From contig NZ_JAHKRC010000019.1 in the NCBI RefSeq assembly GCF_019345465.1, forward strand, positions 57,630 to 121,629: a stretch of 64,000 bases of DNA, in the 5' to 3' direction. The DNA comes from Pseudomonas sp. NKUCC02_KPG (lineage in GTDB: Bacteria > Pseudomonadota > Gammaproteobacteria > Pseudomonadales > Pseudomonadaceae). Made by a program: the position numbers and the translations under genes. Shown here one piece after another: positions 49,917-58,158 of this stretch (position 1 is the stretch's first letter; each line of letters opens with the position of its first letter). The notes beneath the pieces are model-generated. The model was given only the letters and a program-made list of their open reading frames with translations. It had not been told where the DNA came from and did not search any database.

Positions 49917-50894
49917 ATGAAACTTCCCCTGCGCACCCTGGCACTCGCTGCCGGCTGCATGCTGTTCACCGGCCAGCTCATGGCCGAGCCAAAACGTCCT
50001 GAATGCATTGCCCCGGCCTCCCCAGGCGGCGGTTTTGACCTGACCTGCAAACTGGCTCAAAGCGCACTGGTGAACGAAAAGCTGCTGAGCAAACCCATGC
50101 GCGTGACCTACATGCCCGGTGGCGTGGGCGCCGTTGCCTATAACGCCGTGGTCGCCCAGCGCCCGGCCGATGGTGGCACCCTGGTCGCCTGGTCCAGCGG
50201 CTCATTGCTCAACCTGGCGCAGGGCAAATTCGGTCGTTTCGATGAAGGTGCCGTGCGCTGGCTGGCTGCTGTCGGCACCAGCTACGGAGCGATTGCGGTG
50301 AAAAACGACTCGCCCTACAAAAATCTCGACGATCTGGTTCAAGCACTGAAGAAAGATCCGAGCAAAGTGGTGATTGGTTCGGGCGGCACGGTGGGCAGCC
50401 AGGACTGGATGCAAACGGCACTGATTGCCAAGGCTGCCGGGATCAACCCCCGCGACCTGCGTTATGTGGCACTGGAAGGTGGTGGTGAAATCGCCACAGC
50501 GTTGCTGGGCGGCCATATCCAGGTCGGCAGCACGGACATTTCCGACTCCATGCCGCATATCCAGAGCGGCGACATGCGCCTGCTGGCGGTGTTCGCCAAC
50601 GAACGCCTGGACGAGCCGGAGATGAAGGACATTCCGACCGCCAAAGAGCAGGGCTATGACATTGTCTGGCCCGTGGTGCGCGGCTTCTACCTGGGGCCGA
50701 AGGTCAGCGACGAGGATTACGCCTGGTGGAAAGCGGCTTTCGACAAGCTGCTGGTCTCCGAAGAGTTCAACACCCTGCGCGATCAGCGAGAGCTGTTCCC
50801 GTTTGCCATGACCGGCCCGGAGCTGGACACCTACGTCAAAAAGCAGGTGGCTGACTACAAAGTCCTGGCCCAGGAATTTGGCCTCATTCAGTAA
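49917..50894 (+). CDS. tctC: Tricarboxylate-binding protein TctC
   Basis: Periplasmic substrate-binding protein of the tripartite tricarboxylate transporter (Bug family), 325 residues. The signal peptide MKLPLRTLALAAGCMLFTGQ is cleaved near residue 24 (LMA-EPKR). The mature start CIAPASPGGGFDLTCKLAQ has the family ligand loop. The domain continues YMPGGVGAVAYNAVVAQRP and VIGSGGTVGSQDW. GAGGAG precedes the ATG. First of tctCBA; a hairpin follows that may raise TctC over the membrane partners. Citrate, cis-aconitate or isocitrate are likely ligands. Confidence 0.92.
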   Translation: MKLPLRTLALAAGCMLFTGQLMAEPKRPECIAPASPGGGFDLTCKLAQSALVNEKLLSKPMRVTYMPGGVGAVAYNAVVAQRPADGGTLVAWSSGSLLNLAQGKFGRFDEGAVRWLAAVGTSYGAIAVKNDSPYKNLDDLVQALKKDPSKVVIGSGGTVGSQDWMQTALIAKAAGINPRDLRYVALEGGGEIATALLGGHIQVGSTDISDSMPHIQSGDMRLLAVFANERLDEPEMKDIPTAKEQGYDIVWPVVRGFYLGPKVSDEDYAWWKAAFDKLLVSEEFNTLRDQRELFPFAMTGPELDTYVKKQVADYKVLAQEFGLIQ

Positions 50895-50910
50895 GCCTTA
50901 CTGACCGGTA

Positions 50911-50939
50911 ACCGGGCCACGATCCTTCGCAGGCCCGGT
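50911..50939 (+). other. Intercistronic hairpin tctC-tctB
   Basis: ACCGGGCC and GGCCCGGT pair around a 13-base loop. No T-run follows; CAGGAG, the tctB ribosome site, comes next. Probably an RNA stability element. Confidence 0.65.
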
Positions 50940-50952
50940 TCAGGAGTGAACC

Positions 50953-51411
50953 ATGCTCTTCCAACGCATTTTTGCCTCAGTGCTGCTGCTCGCGTGTGCC
51001 GCACTGGCGCTGATGGCCTGGCCCTATCAGGCGCAGTTTTCCTATGAACCCGTTGGCCCGCGGGCCTTCCCGCTGCTGATGCTCGGCCTGATGGGACTGG
51101 GGCTTGTCTACATGATTTTTCGCCCCACGCCCGTCGTCCACAGTGAAGACGACCCGCAGCTGGACCGCGAAACCCTGACCAAGATCGCGCTGTGCACCGT
51201 GTTGCTGCTGATCTTCGCCGGTACGTTCGAGCCCTTGGGTTTTATCCTTAGCAGCATCCTGATCGGTATCCCGATGGCACGCCTGTATGGCGGACGCTGG
51301 CTACCCAGTTGCGTGATCGTCAGCCTGATAAGCGTCGGTCTTTATCTGCTGTTCGATAAAGCGATGGACGTCCCACTGCCGCTTGGCCTGCTCGAAGCTC
51401 TGGAGAACTGA
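50953..51411 (+). CDS. tctB: Tripartite tricarboxylate transporter small membrane subunit TctB
   Basis: Inner-membrane protein of 152 residues with four hydrophobic segments (about 5-22, 38-56, 78-96 and 115-135), the usual TctB topology. AGGAG lies before the ATG, and tctA starts one base after its stop. It forms the small membrane component with TctA. There is little sequence conservation in the family, so the assignment leans on size, topology and position. Confidence 0.88.
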   Translation: MLFQRIFASVLLLACAALALMAWPYQAQFSYEPVGPRAFPLLMLGLMGLGLVYMIFRPTPVVHSEDDPQLDRETLTKIALCTVLLLIFAGTFEPLGFILSSILIGIPMARLYGGRWLPSCVIVSLISVGLYLLFDKAMDVPLPLGLLEALEN

Positions 51412-51412
51412 T

Positions 51413-52927
51413 ATGGATACTTTTGGCTATTTGGGCCAGGGCTTTGGCGTCGCACTCAGCCCGTACAACCTGGTCACCGCGCTGTGCGGGACTCTGATCG
51501 GCACGGTGGTCGGCCTGTTGCCGGGGCTTGGGCCGATCAACGGGGTCGCACTGCTGATTCCAATCGCATTTGCCCTGGGCCTGCCACCGGAGTCTGCCCT
51601 GATTCTGCTGGCCGCGGTCTATCTGGGCTGTGAATACGGCGGCCGTATCAGCTCAATCCTGCTGAACATCCCGGGCGAAGCGTCCACCGTGATGACCACC
51701 CTCGACGGCTACCCTATGGCCCGCAAGGGGCTGGCCGGGGTGGCGCTGTCGCTGTCCGCGTGGAGCTCGTTCATCGGCGCCTTCATTGCCACCTGTGGAA
51801 TGGTGCTGTTCGCCCCGTTATTGGCCAAGTGGGCGATTGCCTTCGGCCCGGCGGAATATTTCGTGCTGATGGTGTTCGCCATCGTTTGCCTGGGCGGCAT
51901 GGCTGGGGACCGCCCTCTCAAGACCTTTATCGCTGCACTTATCGGGCTGTTTCTGTCTACAGTCGGGATTGATGCCAACAGCGGTGTTTACCGGTTCACC
52001 GGCGACAACATCCACCTGACTGACGGCATTCAGTTTGTCGTGCTGGTACTGGGCCTGTTTTCCATCAGCGAAATCCTGTTGCTGCTGGAGAAAACCCACC
52101 GCGGCCAGGAAGCCGTGAAGGCCACGGGCCGCATGATGTTCAACTTCAAGGAAGCGTCTGCTGTATTTGTCGTGAACATCCGTTGCGGCTTGCTCGGCTT
52201 CATCATGGGCGTACTCCCGGGGGCAGGCGCAACACTGGCCAGCGCCGTGGCCTACATGACCGAGAAACGTCTGGCAGGCGCTAGCGGAAAATTCGGCCAG
52301 GGCGACATGCGTGGTCTGGCAGCACCTGAAACCGCCATCGGCGCTTCGGCCTGCGGCGCACTGGTGCCCATGCTGACTCTCGGCGTACCGGGTTCCGGCA
52401 CCACGGCGGTGATGATCGGCGCCCTGTCGCTGTACAACATCACCCCGGGCCCGCTGCTGTTCCAACAGCAACCCGATATCGTCTGGGGCCTGATTGCGTC
52501 GTTGTTTATCGCCAACATCATGCTGGTCATCCTCAATATCCCGATGATCCGCATCTTCACCCGCATTCTCTCGGTGCCAAACTGGGCGCTGGTGCCGGTG
52601 ATCGCAATCATTACCGCAATCGGTGTCTACGCCGTGCACGCCACCACGTTCGATCTGTTCCTGATGATCGGTATCGGCATCTTCGGCTACATCCTGCGCA
52701 AGCTCGACTTCCCGCTCTCTCCGGTACTGCTGGGGTTCATCCTGGGTGGTTTGATGGAGCAGAACTTGCGTCGTGCGTTGTCGATTTCCAACGGTGCGCT
52801 GGAGATCCTGTGGGCAAGCCCGATCACCCTGGGTGTCTGGGTACTGACGGCGATCATGTTGCTGCTGCCTGTGCTGCGCATCTGGCGCAAGCGTAGTGCT
52901 CAACGTCGCGCCTTGGCCGATGCTTGA
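51413..52927 (+). CDS. tctA: Tripartite tricarboxylate transporter large membrane subunit TctA
   Basis: Inner-membrane permease of 504 residues with about 12 hydrophobic segments. Family blocks are GTVVGLLPGLGPINGVALL, LLAAVYLGCEYGGRISSILLNIPGEASTVMTTLDGYPMARKG and LTLGVPGSGTTAVMIGAL. The ATG at 51413 follows the tctB stop by one base; an in-frame start within tctB is less likely. Together with TctB it imports tricarboxylates delivered by TctC. Its end overlaps the AbrB-family gene by eight bases. Confidence 0.94.
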   Translation: MDTFGYLGQGFGVALSPYNLVTALCGTLIGTVVGLLPGLGPINGVALLIPIAFALGLPPESALILLAAVYLGCEYGGRISSILLNIPGEASTVMTTLDGYPMARKGLAGVALSLSAWSSFIGAFIATCGMVLFAPLLAKWAIAFGPAEYFVLMVFAIVCLGGMAGDRPLKTFIAALIGLFLSTVGIDANSGVYRFTGDNIHLTDGIQFVVLVLGLFSISEILLLLEKTHRGQEAVKATGRMMFNFKEASAVFVVNIRCGLLGFIMGVLPGAGATLASAVAYMTEKRLAGASGKFGQGDMRGLAAPETAIGASACGALVPMLTLGVPGSGTTAVMIGALSLYNITPGPLLFQQQPDIVWGLIASLFIANIMLVILNIPMIRIFTRILSVPNWALVPVIAIITAIGVYAVHATTFDLFLMIGIGIFGYILRKLDFPLSPVLLGFILGGLMEQNLRRALSISNGALEILWASPITLGVWVLTAIMLLLPVLRIWRKRSAQRRALADA

Positions 52928-53966
52928 TTCAGGATTCAGGCACTGGTGGGGCACGCCACTGGTCGGTCTGGCCGGTGGCTACCTCGCCAGCCTGATCGGC
53001 TGGCCGTTGCCGTGGATGGTCGGTTCATTGCTGGCCATCATCCTGGTGCGCTGCCTGACACTCTGGCAGTTGGCCGAGATCCCTGGCGGACGTAAATGCG
53101 GTCAGTGGATTGTGGGCATCGGTATCGGCCTGCACTTCACGCCCGTGGTCATGGAGCAGGTGCTGGCGCACTTCTGGCTGATCCTGGCGGGCGCCCTGCT
53201 CACCAGCGTATCGAGCGTCATCGGTGTGTGGCTGATGCGCCGCAGTGGTGAGGACCGCGCCACGGCATTCTTCTCCAGCATGCCTGGTGGTTCGGGTGAG
53301 ATGGTCAACCTCGGCGCCCGCAACGGCGCCGTGTTGAGCCGGGTTGCTGCTGGCCAGAGCCTGCGGGTTCTGACCGTTGTACTGTGCGTCCCGGCAGCCT
53401 TCAAATACCTGATGGGCGAAGGCGCTCCCGCCTTGCAGCCCGCACCTGTCAATTTTTACTGGTTGGCGTTGCTGTTTCCGGCAGGGGCTTTGCTGGCCTG
53501 GATCTGGCAACGCTTGCGCCAGCCCAATCCGTGGCTATTCGGGCCGCTGCTGGTCAGCGCCAGCGTCAGTATCCTGTGGGATTTGCACACTGGCCTGCCG
53601 GACGGCAGCAGCCAGATGGGCCAGTGGCTGATTGGCAGCGGGCTGGGTTGTCACTTCAACCGGGCGTTCTTTCGTCGGGCGCCGTCCTTTATCGGACGAA
53701 CCTTGCTCGGCACCGCGGTGACAATGCTGATCGCCAGCCTGTGTGCGCTGGGCTTGAGCACCCTGACCCAGCTCGATCTGCGCTCCATGACCCTGGGCAT
53801 GATGCCCGGTGGTATCGCAGAAATGAGCCTCACAGCAGAAACCCTGCAACTGTCAGTCCCGCTGGTCACGGCCTTGCAGGTCATGCGCCTGATCTTCGTG
53901 CTGTTTTTAGCCGAGCCCCTGTTTCGATACTGGGTTCGCCAGGACCACAACGGGTCATCTCTGTAA
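52920..53966 (+). CDS. AbrB family membrane protein (possible transporter)
   Basis: Inner-membrane protein of 348 residues with about ten hydrophobic segments arranged as two repeats, the AbrB-duplication family (PF05145). Repeat signatures are LGWPLPWMVGSLL-type in the first half (LIGWPLPWMVGSLLA) and MPGGSGEMVNLGA / MMPGGIAEMSLTA at matching places in both halves. The ATG at 52920 overlaps tctA by eight bases, so it is coupled to tctCBA, as in P. aeruginosa. Old names include ammonia monooxygenase, which is unsupported. Substrate unknown. Confidence 0.87.
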   Translation: MLDSGFRHWWGTPLVGLAGGYLASLIGWPLPWMVGSLLAIILVRCLTLWQLAEIPGGRKCGQWIVGIGIGLHFTPVVMEQVLAHFWLILAGALLTSVSSVIGVWLMRRSGEDRATAFFSSMPGGSGEMVNLGARNGAVLSRVAAGQSLRVLTVVLCVPAAFKYLMGEGAPALQPAPVNFYWLALLFPAGALLAWIWQRLRQPNPWLFGPLLVSASVSILWDLHTGLPDGSSQMGQWLIGSGLGCHFNRAFFRRAPSFIGRTLLGTAVTMLIASLCALGLSTLTQLDLRSMTLGMMPGGIAEMSLTAETLQLSVPLVTALQVMRLIFVLFLAEPLFRYWVRQDHNGSSL

Positions 53967-54010
53967 TCCTGGGCACACCCGATGTCGCGGGTGTGCCTCC
54001 TCCCATGCAC

Positions 54011-54703
54011 TTAAACCGGTGGCAGTTTCCAGTCGATCGGGGACAGGCCGTTTTGCTCAAGGAACTTGTTGGTCCGACTGAAGTGGCCGTTACCAATAAA
54101 ACCCCGATAGGCAGACAACGGTGAAGGATGCACCGAGGTCAGCACCAGATGCTTGGTCGCATCAATGAGTTTTTGCTTGCTCTGGGCATGGGCACCCCAC
54201 AACAGGAAAACCAGCTTGGGCTGCTGCTCGCTCACCACCTGGATAATCCGGTCAGTGAAGTGTTCCCAGCCTTTTTTGGCATGGGAGGCCGCATTGGCGC
54301 GCTCCACCGTCATTGTCGTGTTGAGCAGCAATACACCCTGCTCGGCCCAATGCTGCAGGCAGCCGTGGGGGGCGATATCGATGTTCAGGTCACGTTTGAG
54401 CTCTTTATAGATATTGACCAGCGAAGGCGGCGTCGGGATACCGGGCTGCACTGAAAAACACAGGCCATGCGCCTGGCCCGGGCCGTGGTAAGGATCCTGC
54501 CCCAGAATCACCACCTTGATCTTGTCCAGCGGCGTCAGGTTCAGGGCGTTGAAAATAAGCGGACCTGGCGGGTAGATCTCTTTGCCGGCGGCATGCTCCT
54601 GGCGCAAGAATTCGCGCAGCCCGGCCATGTAAGGTTTATCGAACTCCTCACGCAAAGCCTGCTTCCAGACAGGTTCAAGTTTTATACGGTCATCCGACGT
54701 CAT
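54011..54703 (-). CDS. ung: Uracil-DNA glycosylase
   Basis: Cytoplasmic DNA repair enzyme (EC 3.2.2.27) removing uracil from DNA, family 1, 230 residues. The water-activating loop is GQDPYH (68-73). Other blocks are LLLNTTMTVE, the uracil-specific VFLLWGAHAQSK, and the DNA-inserting loop HPSPLSAYRGF. The ATG at 54703 matches the family N-terminus; a longer upstream frame is not coding. It converges on the AbrB-family gene, as in P. aeruginosa. Confidence 0.95.
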   Translation of the reverse strand: MTSDDRIKLEPVWKQALREEFDKPYMAGLREFLRQEHAAGKEIYPPGPLIFNALNLTPLDKIKVVILGQDPYHGPGQAHGLCFSVQPGIPTPPSLVNIYKELKRDLNIDIAPHGCLQHWAEQGVLLLNTTMTVERANAASHAKKGWEHFTDRIIQVVSEQQPKLVFLLWGAHAQSKQKLIDATKHLVLTSVHPSPLSAYRGFIGNGHFSRTNKFLEQNGLSPIDWKLPPV

Positions 54704-54765
54704 GGCTACATCCTGAAAAACAATGGGGCGGACACTAGAAAAGCCCGCCCCCATTGTCAACTGCC

Positions 54766-55074
54766 CTAACGGCCCCGCCACCCTCCGCCATTATCGGGGC
54801 CCCTGCCATAACCAGGCCCGTGGCCAGGATGATAGCCTCGCTCGCGGTAGTAGCCCCGTGGTGCAGGGTAGTAGCGCGGCCCCTGATAGTAGCGTGGAGC
54901 TGGCGCGTAGTAGCCACGCGGGTACACATAGTAAGGACGGTAACCGCCTTCGTAATAAGTGACCGGAGCCGAGTACACCTCAGAGCGGTAGTAACCTGAA
55001 CTGCCCGAGTAGTAAGGCACGCAGGCTGTCACAGACAAGCTGATGGCAATGATAGAAAGTAGGCGACGATACAT
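54766..55074 (-). CDS. Tyr/Gly/Arg-rich lipoprotein
   Basis: Exported small protein of 102 residues. The signal peptide MYRRLLSIIAISLSVTAC ends in the lipobox SVTAC (Cys18). The mature part is low-complexity: Tyr, Gly, Pro and Arg repeats such as YYAPAPRYYQGPRYYPAPRGYYRE, with a Gly-rich end. Similar Tyr-rich lipoproteins are common in Pseudomonas with no known role; they may coat the cell surface. AGGAGG lies before the ATG. The longer upstream frame is rejected because it lacks a signal sequence at its N-terminus. Confidence 0.78.
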   Translation of the reverse strand: MYRRLLSIIAISLSVTACVPYYSGSSGYYRSEVYSAPVTYYEGGYRPYYVYPRGYYAPAPRYYQGPRYYPAPRGYYRERGYHPGHGPGYGRGPDNGGGWRGR

Positions 55075-55274
55075 GGCGGCCTCCTGGACCGCGAAAGAGC
55101 ACCCCCAGCGACGCTGGGGGGCGACAAACAGCAACAGCGTCTGACACCTGTTAAGACTGCAAAAATGATATTCAGTGCCGTTGATAAAACGCGTCAGACC
55201 TACAGATCCGACCAAGGGTGAGTGCCATCCCTGGCACCTCTCGCAGGTCGACCCGCCGTCAGTTAATCAAGCAC

Positions 55275-55712
55275 TCAGTCGAGCACCGAAAATGCACAGG
55301 CGCCAGCGTTTGCGGCAGTGCACTCGTACACTATCAGCCCCACGCCGCTTTCAATCATTGTCCAGCTGTCAATATTGGCAAGACGCATTGAATGTTCATT
55401 CGCCGTACTTTGACGATACGACAAGTTGATCCGGGAGCGGTCCTGAGCTTTATATTCGCAATATCCGATGCGACCGGCAGTGCCTTGCTGATTGTTCAAC
55501 GGATAAAAAACAGCCCCCTCAAATGACGTCAGCCGCGAAGGTGACAAAGCACTGGAGACCGCGATCCATTCATCCCCGGCCCTGTGGCTCGGCGCCGTGT
55601 AGACGCCCTCCCTGAGGGTCACATTATCAACACTCGGACAACTTTCGGCCGCACTGACCAGTGAACTTGCCGACAGAAACAGTGCGCACAAAAAAACATG
55701 AACTGACTTCAT
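55275..55712 (-). CDS. Exported DUF3757-like protein
   Basis: Secreted or periplasmic protein of 145 residues. The signal peptide MKSVHVFLCALFLSASSLVS is cleaved near residue 21-22 (SAAES). The mature domain has four or five Cys (CPSVDNVTL, GYCEYKAQD, VYECTAANAGACAF) and a layout resembling DUF3757: CP start, a W-I-A-V strand, a F-Y-P-L strand and I-G-Y-C-E-Y. DUF3757 members have no established function. The gene stands alone; the AT-rich 270 bases upstream presumably contain its promoter and that of the CWC gene. Confidence 0.7.
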   Translation of the reverse strand: MKSVHVFLCALFLSASSLVSAAESCPSVDNVTLREGVYTAPSHRAGDEWIAVSSALSPSRLTSFEGAVFYPLNNQQGTAGRIGYCEYKAQDRSRINLSYRQSTANEHSMRLANIDSWTMIESGVGLIVYECTAANAGACAFSVLD

Positions 55713-55985
55713 AAACAGACACTCCAGAAGATGAATTTTAATGTTGATATTTACGAACAGGCGTTACCTGCCGATAACTTCAAGAGTAATCAACCAAGAC
55801 TATTTAACAATGCCGTTATACGTAGCTACTTTCCGATAGTGTTGCGTGAAGTTATTTATCAACTAACTATTCGCCAATGAGCGGGTGTACACACCTGAAC
55901 GACTCGAGCAACAGAACCCTGCGTACACCTCCAACAGCGATTACCATAGCTCGAGTAAACGCCTGCCCCACAACGGACACCTGAC

Positions 55986-56195
55986 ATGACCACGCCCGAC
56001 CTTTGCCCAGCCTGTGGCGCCCGTAACGACTGCACCCAGGCCAACCCTGACACCCTGGGCCAACCCTGCTGGTGCTTCGGCGTGACTATCGACCCAGAAA
56101 TCATCCGTGCCTTGCCAGTGGAGCAGCGCAATCTGACGTGTCTCTGCCCTCGCTGCGCGAAAGTTCTGAGCCAATTGCAGCCAGCGCAAACGTAA
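55986..56195 (+). CDS. Cysteine-rich CWC family protein
   Basis: Very small protein of 69 residues with six Cys in the CWC pattern: CPACGARNDC, then CWCFG, then CLCPRC. It resembles a zinc- or metal-binding knuckle protein. There is no signal peptide. It lies 45 bases upstream of rsuA, a common pairing in gammaproteobacteria, and is probably cotranscribed with it. The function is unknown. Confidence 0.85.
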   Translation: MTTPDLCPACGARNDCTQANPDTLGQPCWCFGVTIDPEIIRALPVEQRNLTCLCPRCAKVLSQLQPAQT

Positions 56196-56240
56196 CACCT
56201 CACGTAAGATGTTCGGCTGTATTCCTTGTGATTGATCGCT

Positions 56241-56951
56241 ATGCGTGTAGACCGTTTTCTGAGCAACCTGCCCCAGTTCAACCGCCAACAGGTTCGCTTG
56301 CTCATGATTGAGAAGCGCATCCAGGTCGATGGGCAGGTCATCAGCGATCCGCGCCACGAAATCAATGCATTCAGCCGTATCGAGCTGGATGAGAACATCC
56401 TGCAGGCCGGAAAACCTGCCCGGTACTTCATGCTGCACAAGCCACAAGGTTGCGTAAGCGCCACCCGGGATGCGGAGCATCCCACTGTGCTCGACTTGCT
56501 GAATGAGCCGGACAAGCATGACCTGCATATCGCCGGTCGACTGGACTTCAATACCAGCGGGCTACTGCTGATCACCAATGACGGGCACTGGTCGCGCCAT
56601 GTCACCCAACCGCAGACCAAGATGCCCAAGGTGTATTACGTCGAGACCGAGCAGGAAATAACCGATGCCTACATCAGCAAATTTCGCGAGGGCGTCTATT
56701 TCGCTTTCGAAGACTTGACTACCCAGCCCGCCGGGCTGGAACTGCTGGGCCCATTCAGTGCGCGCCTGAGTATCGTTGAAGGTCGTTACCATCAAGTCAA
56801 ACGCATGTTCGGCTTCTTCGACAACAAGGTCATGCGCCTGCACCGTGAGAGCATCGGGCCACTGGTGCTCGACAGCCAACTGGCCCCCGGCGAGTACCGG
56901 GCGCTGAGCGAGCAGGAAGTGCTTCAATTCCAACCCGCACCTGCGAGTTAG
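56241..56951 (+). CDS. rsuA: 16S rRNA pseudouridine-516 synthase
   Basis: Cytoplasmic RNA-modifying enzyme (EC 5.4.99.19) of 236 residues, close to E. coli RsuA in length and order. An S4 RNA-binding domain occupies about 1-45 (MRVDRFLSNLPQFNRQQVRLL). The catalytic Asp102 lies in GRLDFNTSGLLLITND. A later block, SIVEGRYHQVKRMFG, is also conserved. The ATG at 56241 is preferred to an in-frame TTG nine bases earlier because it gives the family start. Confidence 0.92.
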   Translation: MRVDRFLSNLPQFNRQQVRLLMIEKRIQVDGQVISDPRHEINAFSRIELDENILQAGKPARYFMLHKPQGCVSATRDAEHPTVLDLLNEPDKHDLHIAGRLDFNTSGLLLITNDGHWSRHVTQPQTKMPKVYYVETEQEITDAYISKFREGVYFAFEDLTTQPAGLELLGPFSARLSIVEGRYHQVKRMFGFFDNKVMRLHRESIGPLVLDSQLAPGEYRALSEQEVLQFQPAPAS

Positions 56952-57035
56952 CCAGCAACGGGGCCTACCCCTTTCTGTAACAATCACGGAGCACCATCAG
57001 TCAGACCGACGCTCGATTCACCGGAGTCTGACGCC

Positions 57036-57893
57036 ATGATAAAGCCCGAAATCGCTGTGCTCGATATTCAAGGCCACTATCGAATCCACACCGAGTTCTA
57101 TCGCTGCGGCACCGCAGAAAACACCATTATTCTGGTCAATGGCTCGATGGCCACGACCGCCTCGTTTGGCCAGACCCTGAAAAACCTGCACCCCCATCTG
57201 AACGTCGTTCTGTATGACCAGCCGTACGCGGGCAAGTCAAAACCCCACAACCCTCATCAAAAGATGCTGACAAAAGAGCTGGAAGCCCAGGTGCTTCTTG
57301 AGCTGATAGAACACTTTGACGCGAATTATCTGCTGTCATTCTCGTGGGGGGGGACTGCGGCACTCACAGCGTTGGCAAGCACACCACGGCGTATCGAAAA
57401 AGCGGTGATCAGTTCCTTTTCACCGCTGATCAACGAAGCCATGCGCGATTACCTGGAACGTGGCCGCAGTTGCCTGGCAGCCTGCAATCGCACTCAGGTC
57501 GGCAACCTGGTCAACGACACGCTGGGCAAACATTTGCCGCCCCTGTTCAAGCGCTTCAACTTCCGCCATGTCAGCACGCTGGCCGCCCATGAATACGCGC
57601 AGATGCATTTTCATATCAACCACGTCCTCAATAATGACCAACCATGCTTTCTCGATGCTGCCAGGGGCATTGATATTCCGGTGTTGTTTATCAACGGCGC
57701 ATGGGACGAGTACACCGTGGCCAACGATGCCAGGCGCTTTGCGCACCCCATCGCCAACAGCCAGTTCATCAGCCTGGAAAACACCGGGCACTTTCTGGAC
57801 ATGGAGCACAAATCTGCCAGCCACATCAGCAGAACCGCGCTGCTCAATTTTTTAGAACCGACACAAAGTGAACACCGGCAACAGTCCCTGTGA
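57036..57893 (+). CDS. rhlA: RhlA-like HAA synthase (alpha/beta hydrolase fold)
   Basis: Protein of 285 residues closely resembling P. aeruginosa RhlA, which joins two 3-hydroxyacyl groups into HAA, the lipid part of rhamnolipids and a surfactant in its own right. Shared blocks are LVNGSMATTASF, NVVLYDQPYAGKS, HNPHQKMLTK and FINGAWDEYT. The predicted triad Ser103 (SFSWGG), Asp224 and His252 (TGHFLD) sits one residue from the P. aeruginosa positions. GGAG precedes the ATG at about ten bases. No rhlB rhamnosyltransferase or rhlRI follows; a tRNA gene does. The product could therefore be HAA alone. Confidence 0.85.
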   Translation: MIKPEIAVLDIQGHYRIHTEFYRCGTAENTIILVNGSMATTASFGQTLKNLHPHLNVVLYDQPYAGKSKPHNPHQKMLTKELEAQVLLELIEHFDANYLLSFSWGGTAALTALASTPRRIEKAVISSFSPLINEAMRDYLERGRSCLAACNRTQVGNLVNDTLGKHLPPLFKRFNFRHVSTLAAHEYAQMHFHINHVLNNDQPCFLDAARGIDIPVLFINGAWDEYTVANDARRFAHPIANSQFISLENTGHFLDMEHKSASHISRTALLNFLEPTQSEHRQQSL

Positions 57894-57999
57894 AGCGTTC
57901 CAGGCAACCCGAAAATTGAAAAAACACTGCAAAATTACGCATTTGAAGAATAAAACTTCTCATCAAGGCTGACATCTGGTACAAAGTCAGCCGCTCTGA

Positions 58000-58073
58000 G
58001 CGGGTGTCGTATAATGGTATTACTCCAGCTTCCCAAGCTGATCACGCGGGTTCGATTCCCGCCACCCGCTCCA
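58000..58073 (+). tRNA. tRNA-Gly (anticodon CCC)
   Basis: Complete cloverleaf of 74 bases with encoded CCA. Acceptor GCGGGTG pairs with CACCCGC; the D-loop has AATGGTA; anticodon loop TTCCCAA gives CCC; the T arm is GCGGG-TTCGATT-CCCGC. It stands alone downstream of rhlA. No integrase or att duplication is seen beside it. Confidence 0.96.
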
Positions 58074-58158
58074 CTTCTTCAAGGCTTTCACCCCTCTGAA
58101 AGCCTTGCCTGTACAGCAGCAAACTCCCCCTTCGCGTTTTACAGCTTGCACACGATGT

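Noticed and set aside
58000..58073. tRNA-Gly as an integration site for a mobile island
   Set aside because: No integrase gene and no repeated tRNA 3' end within the window on either side.
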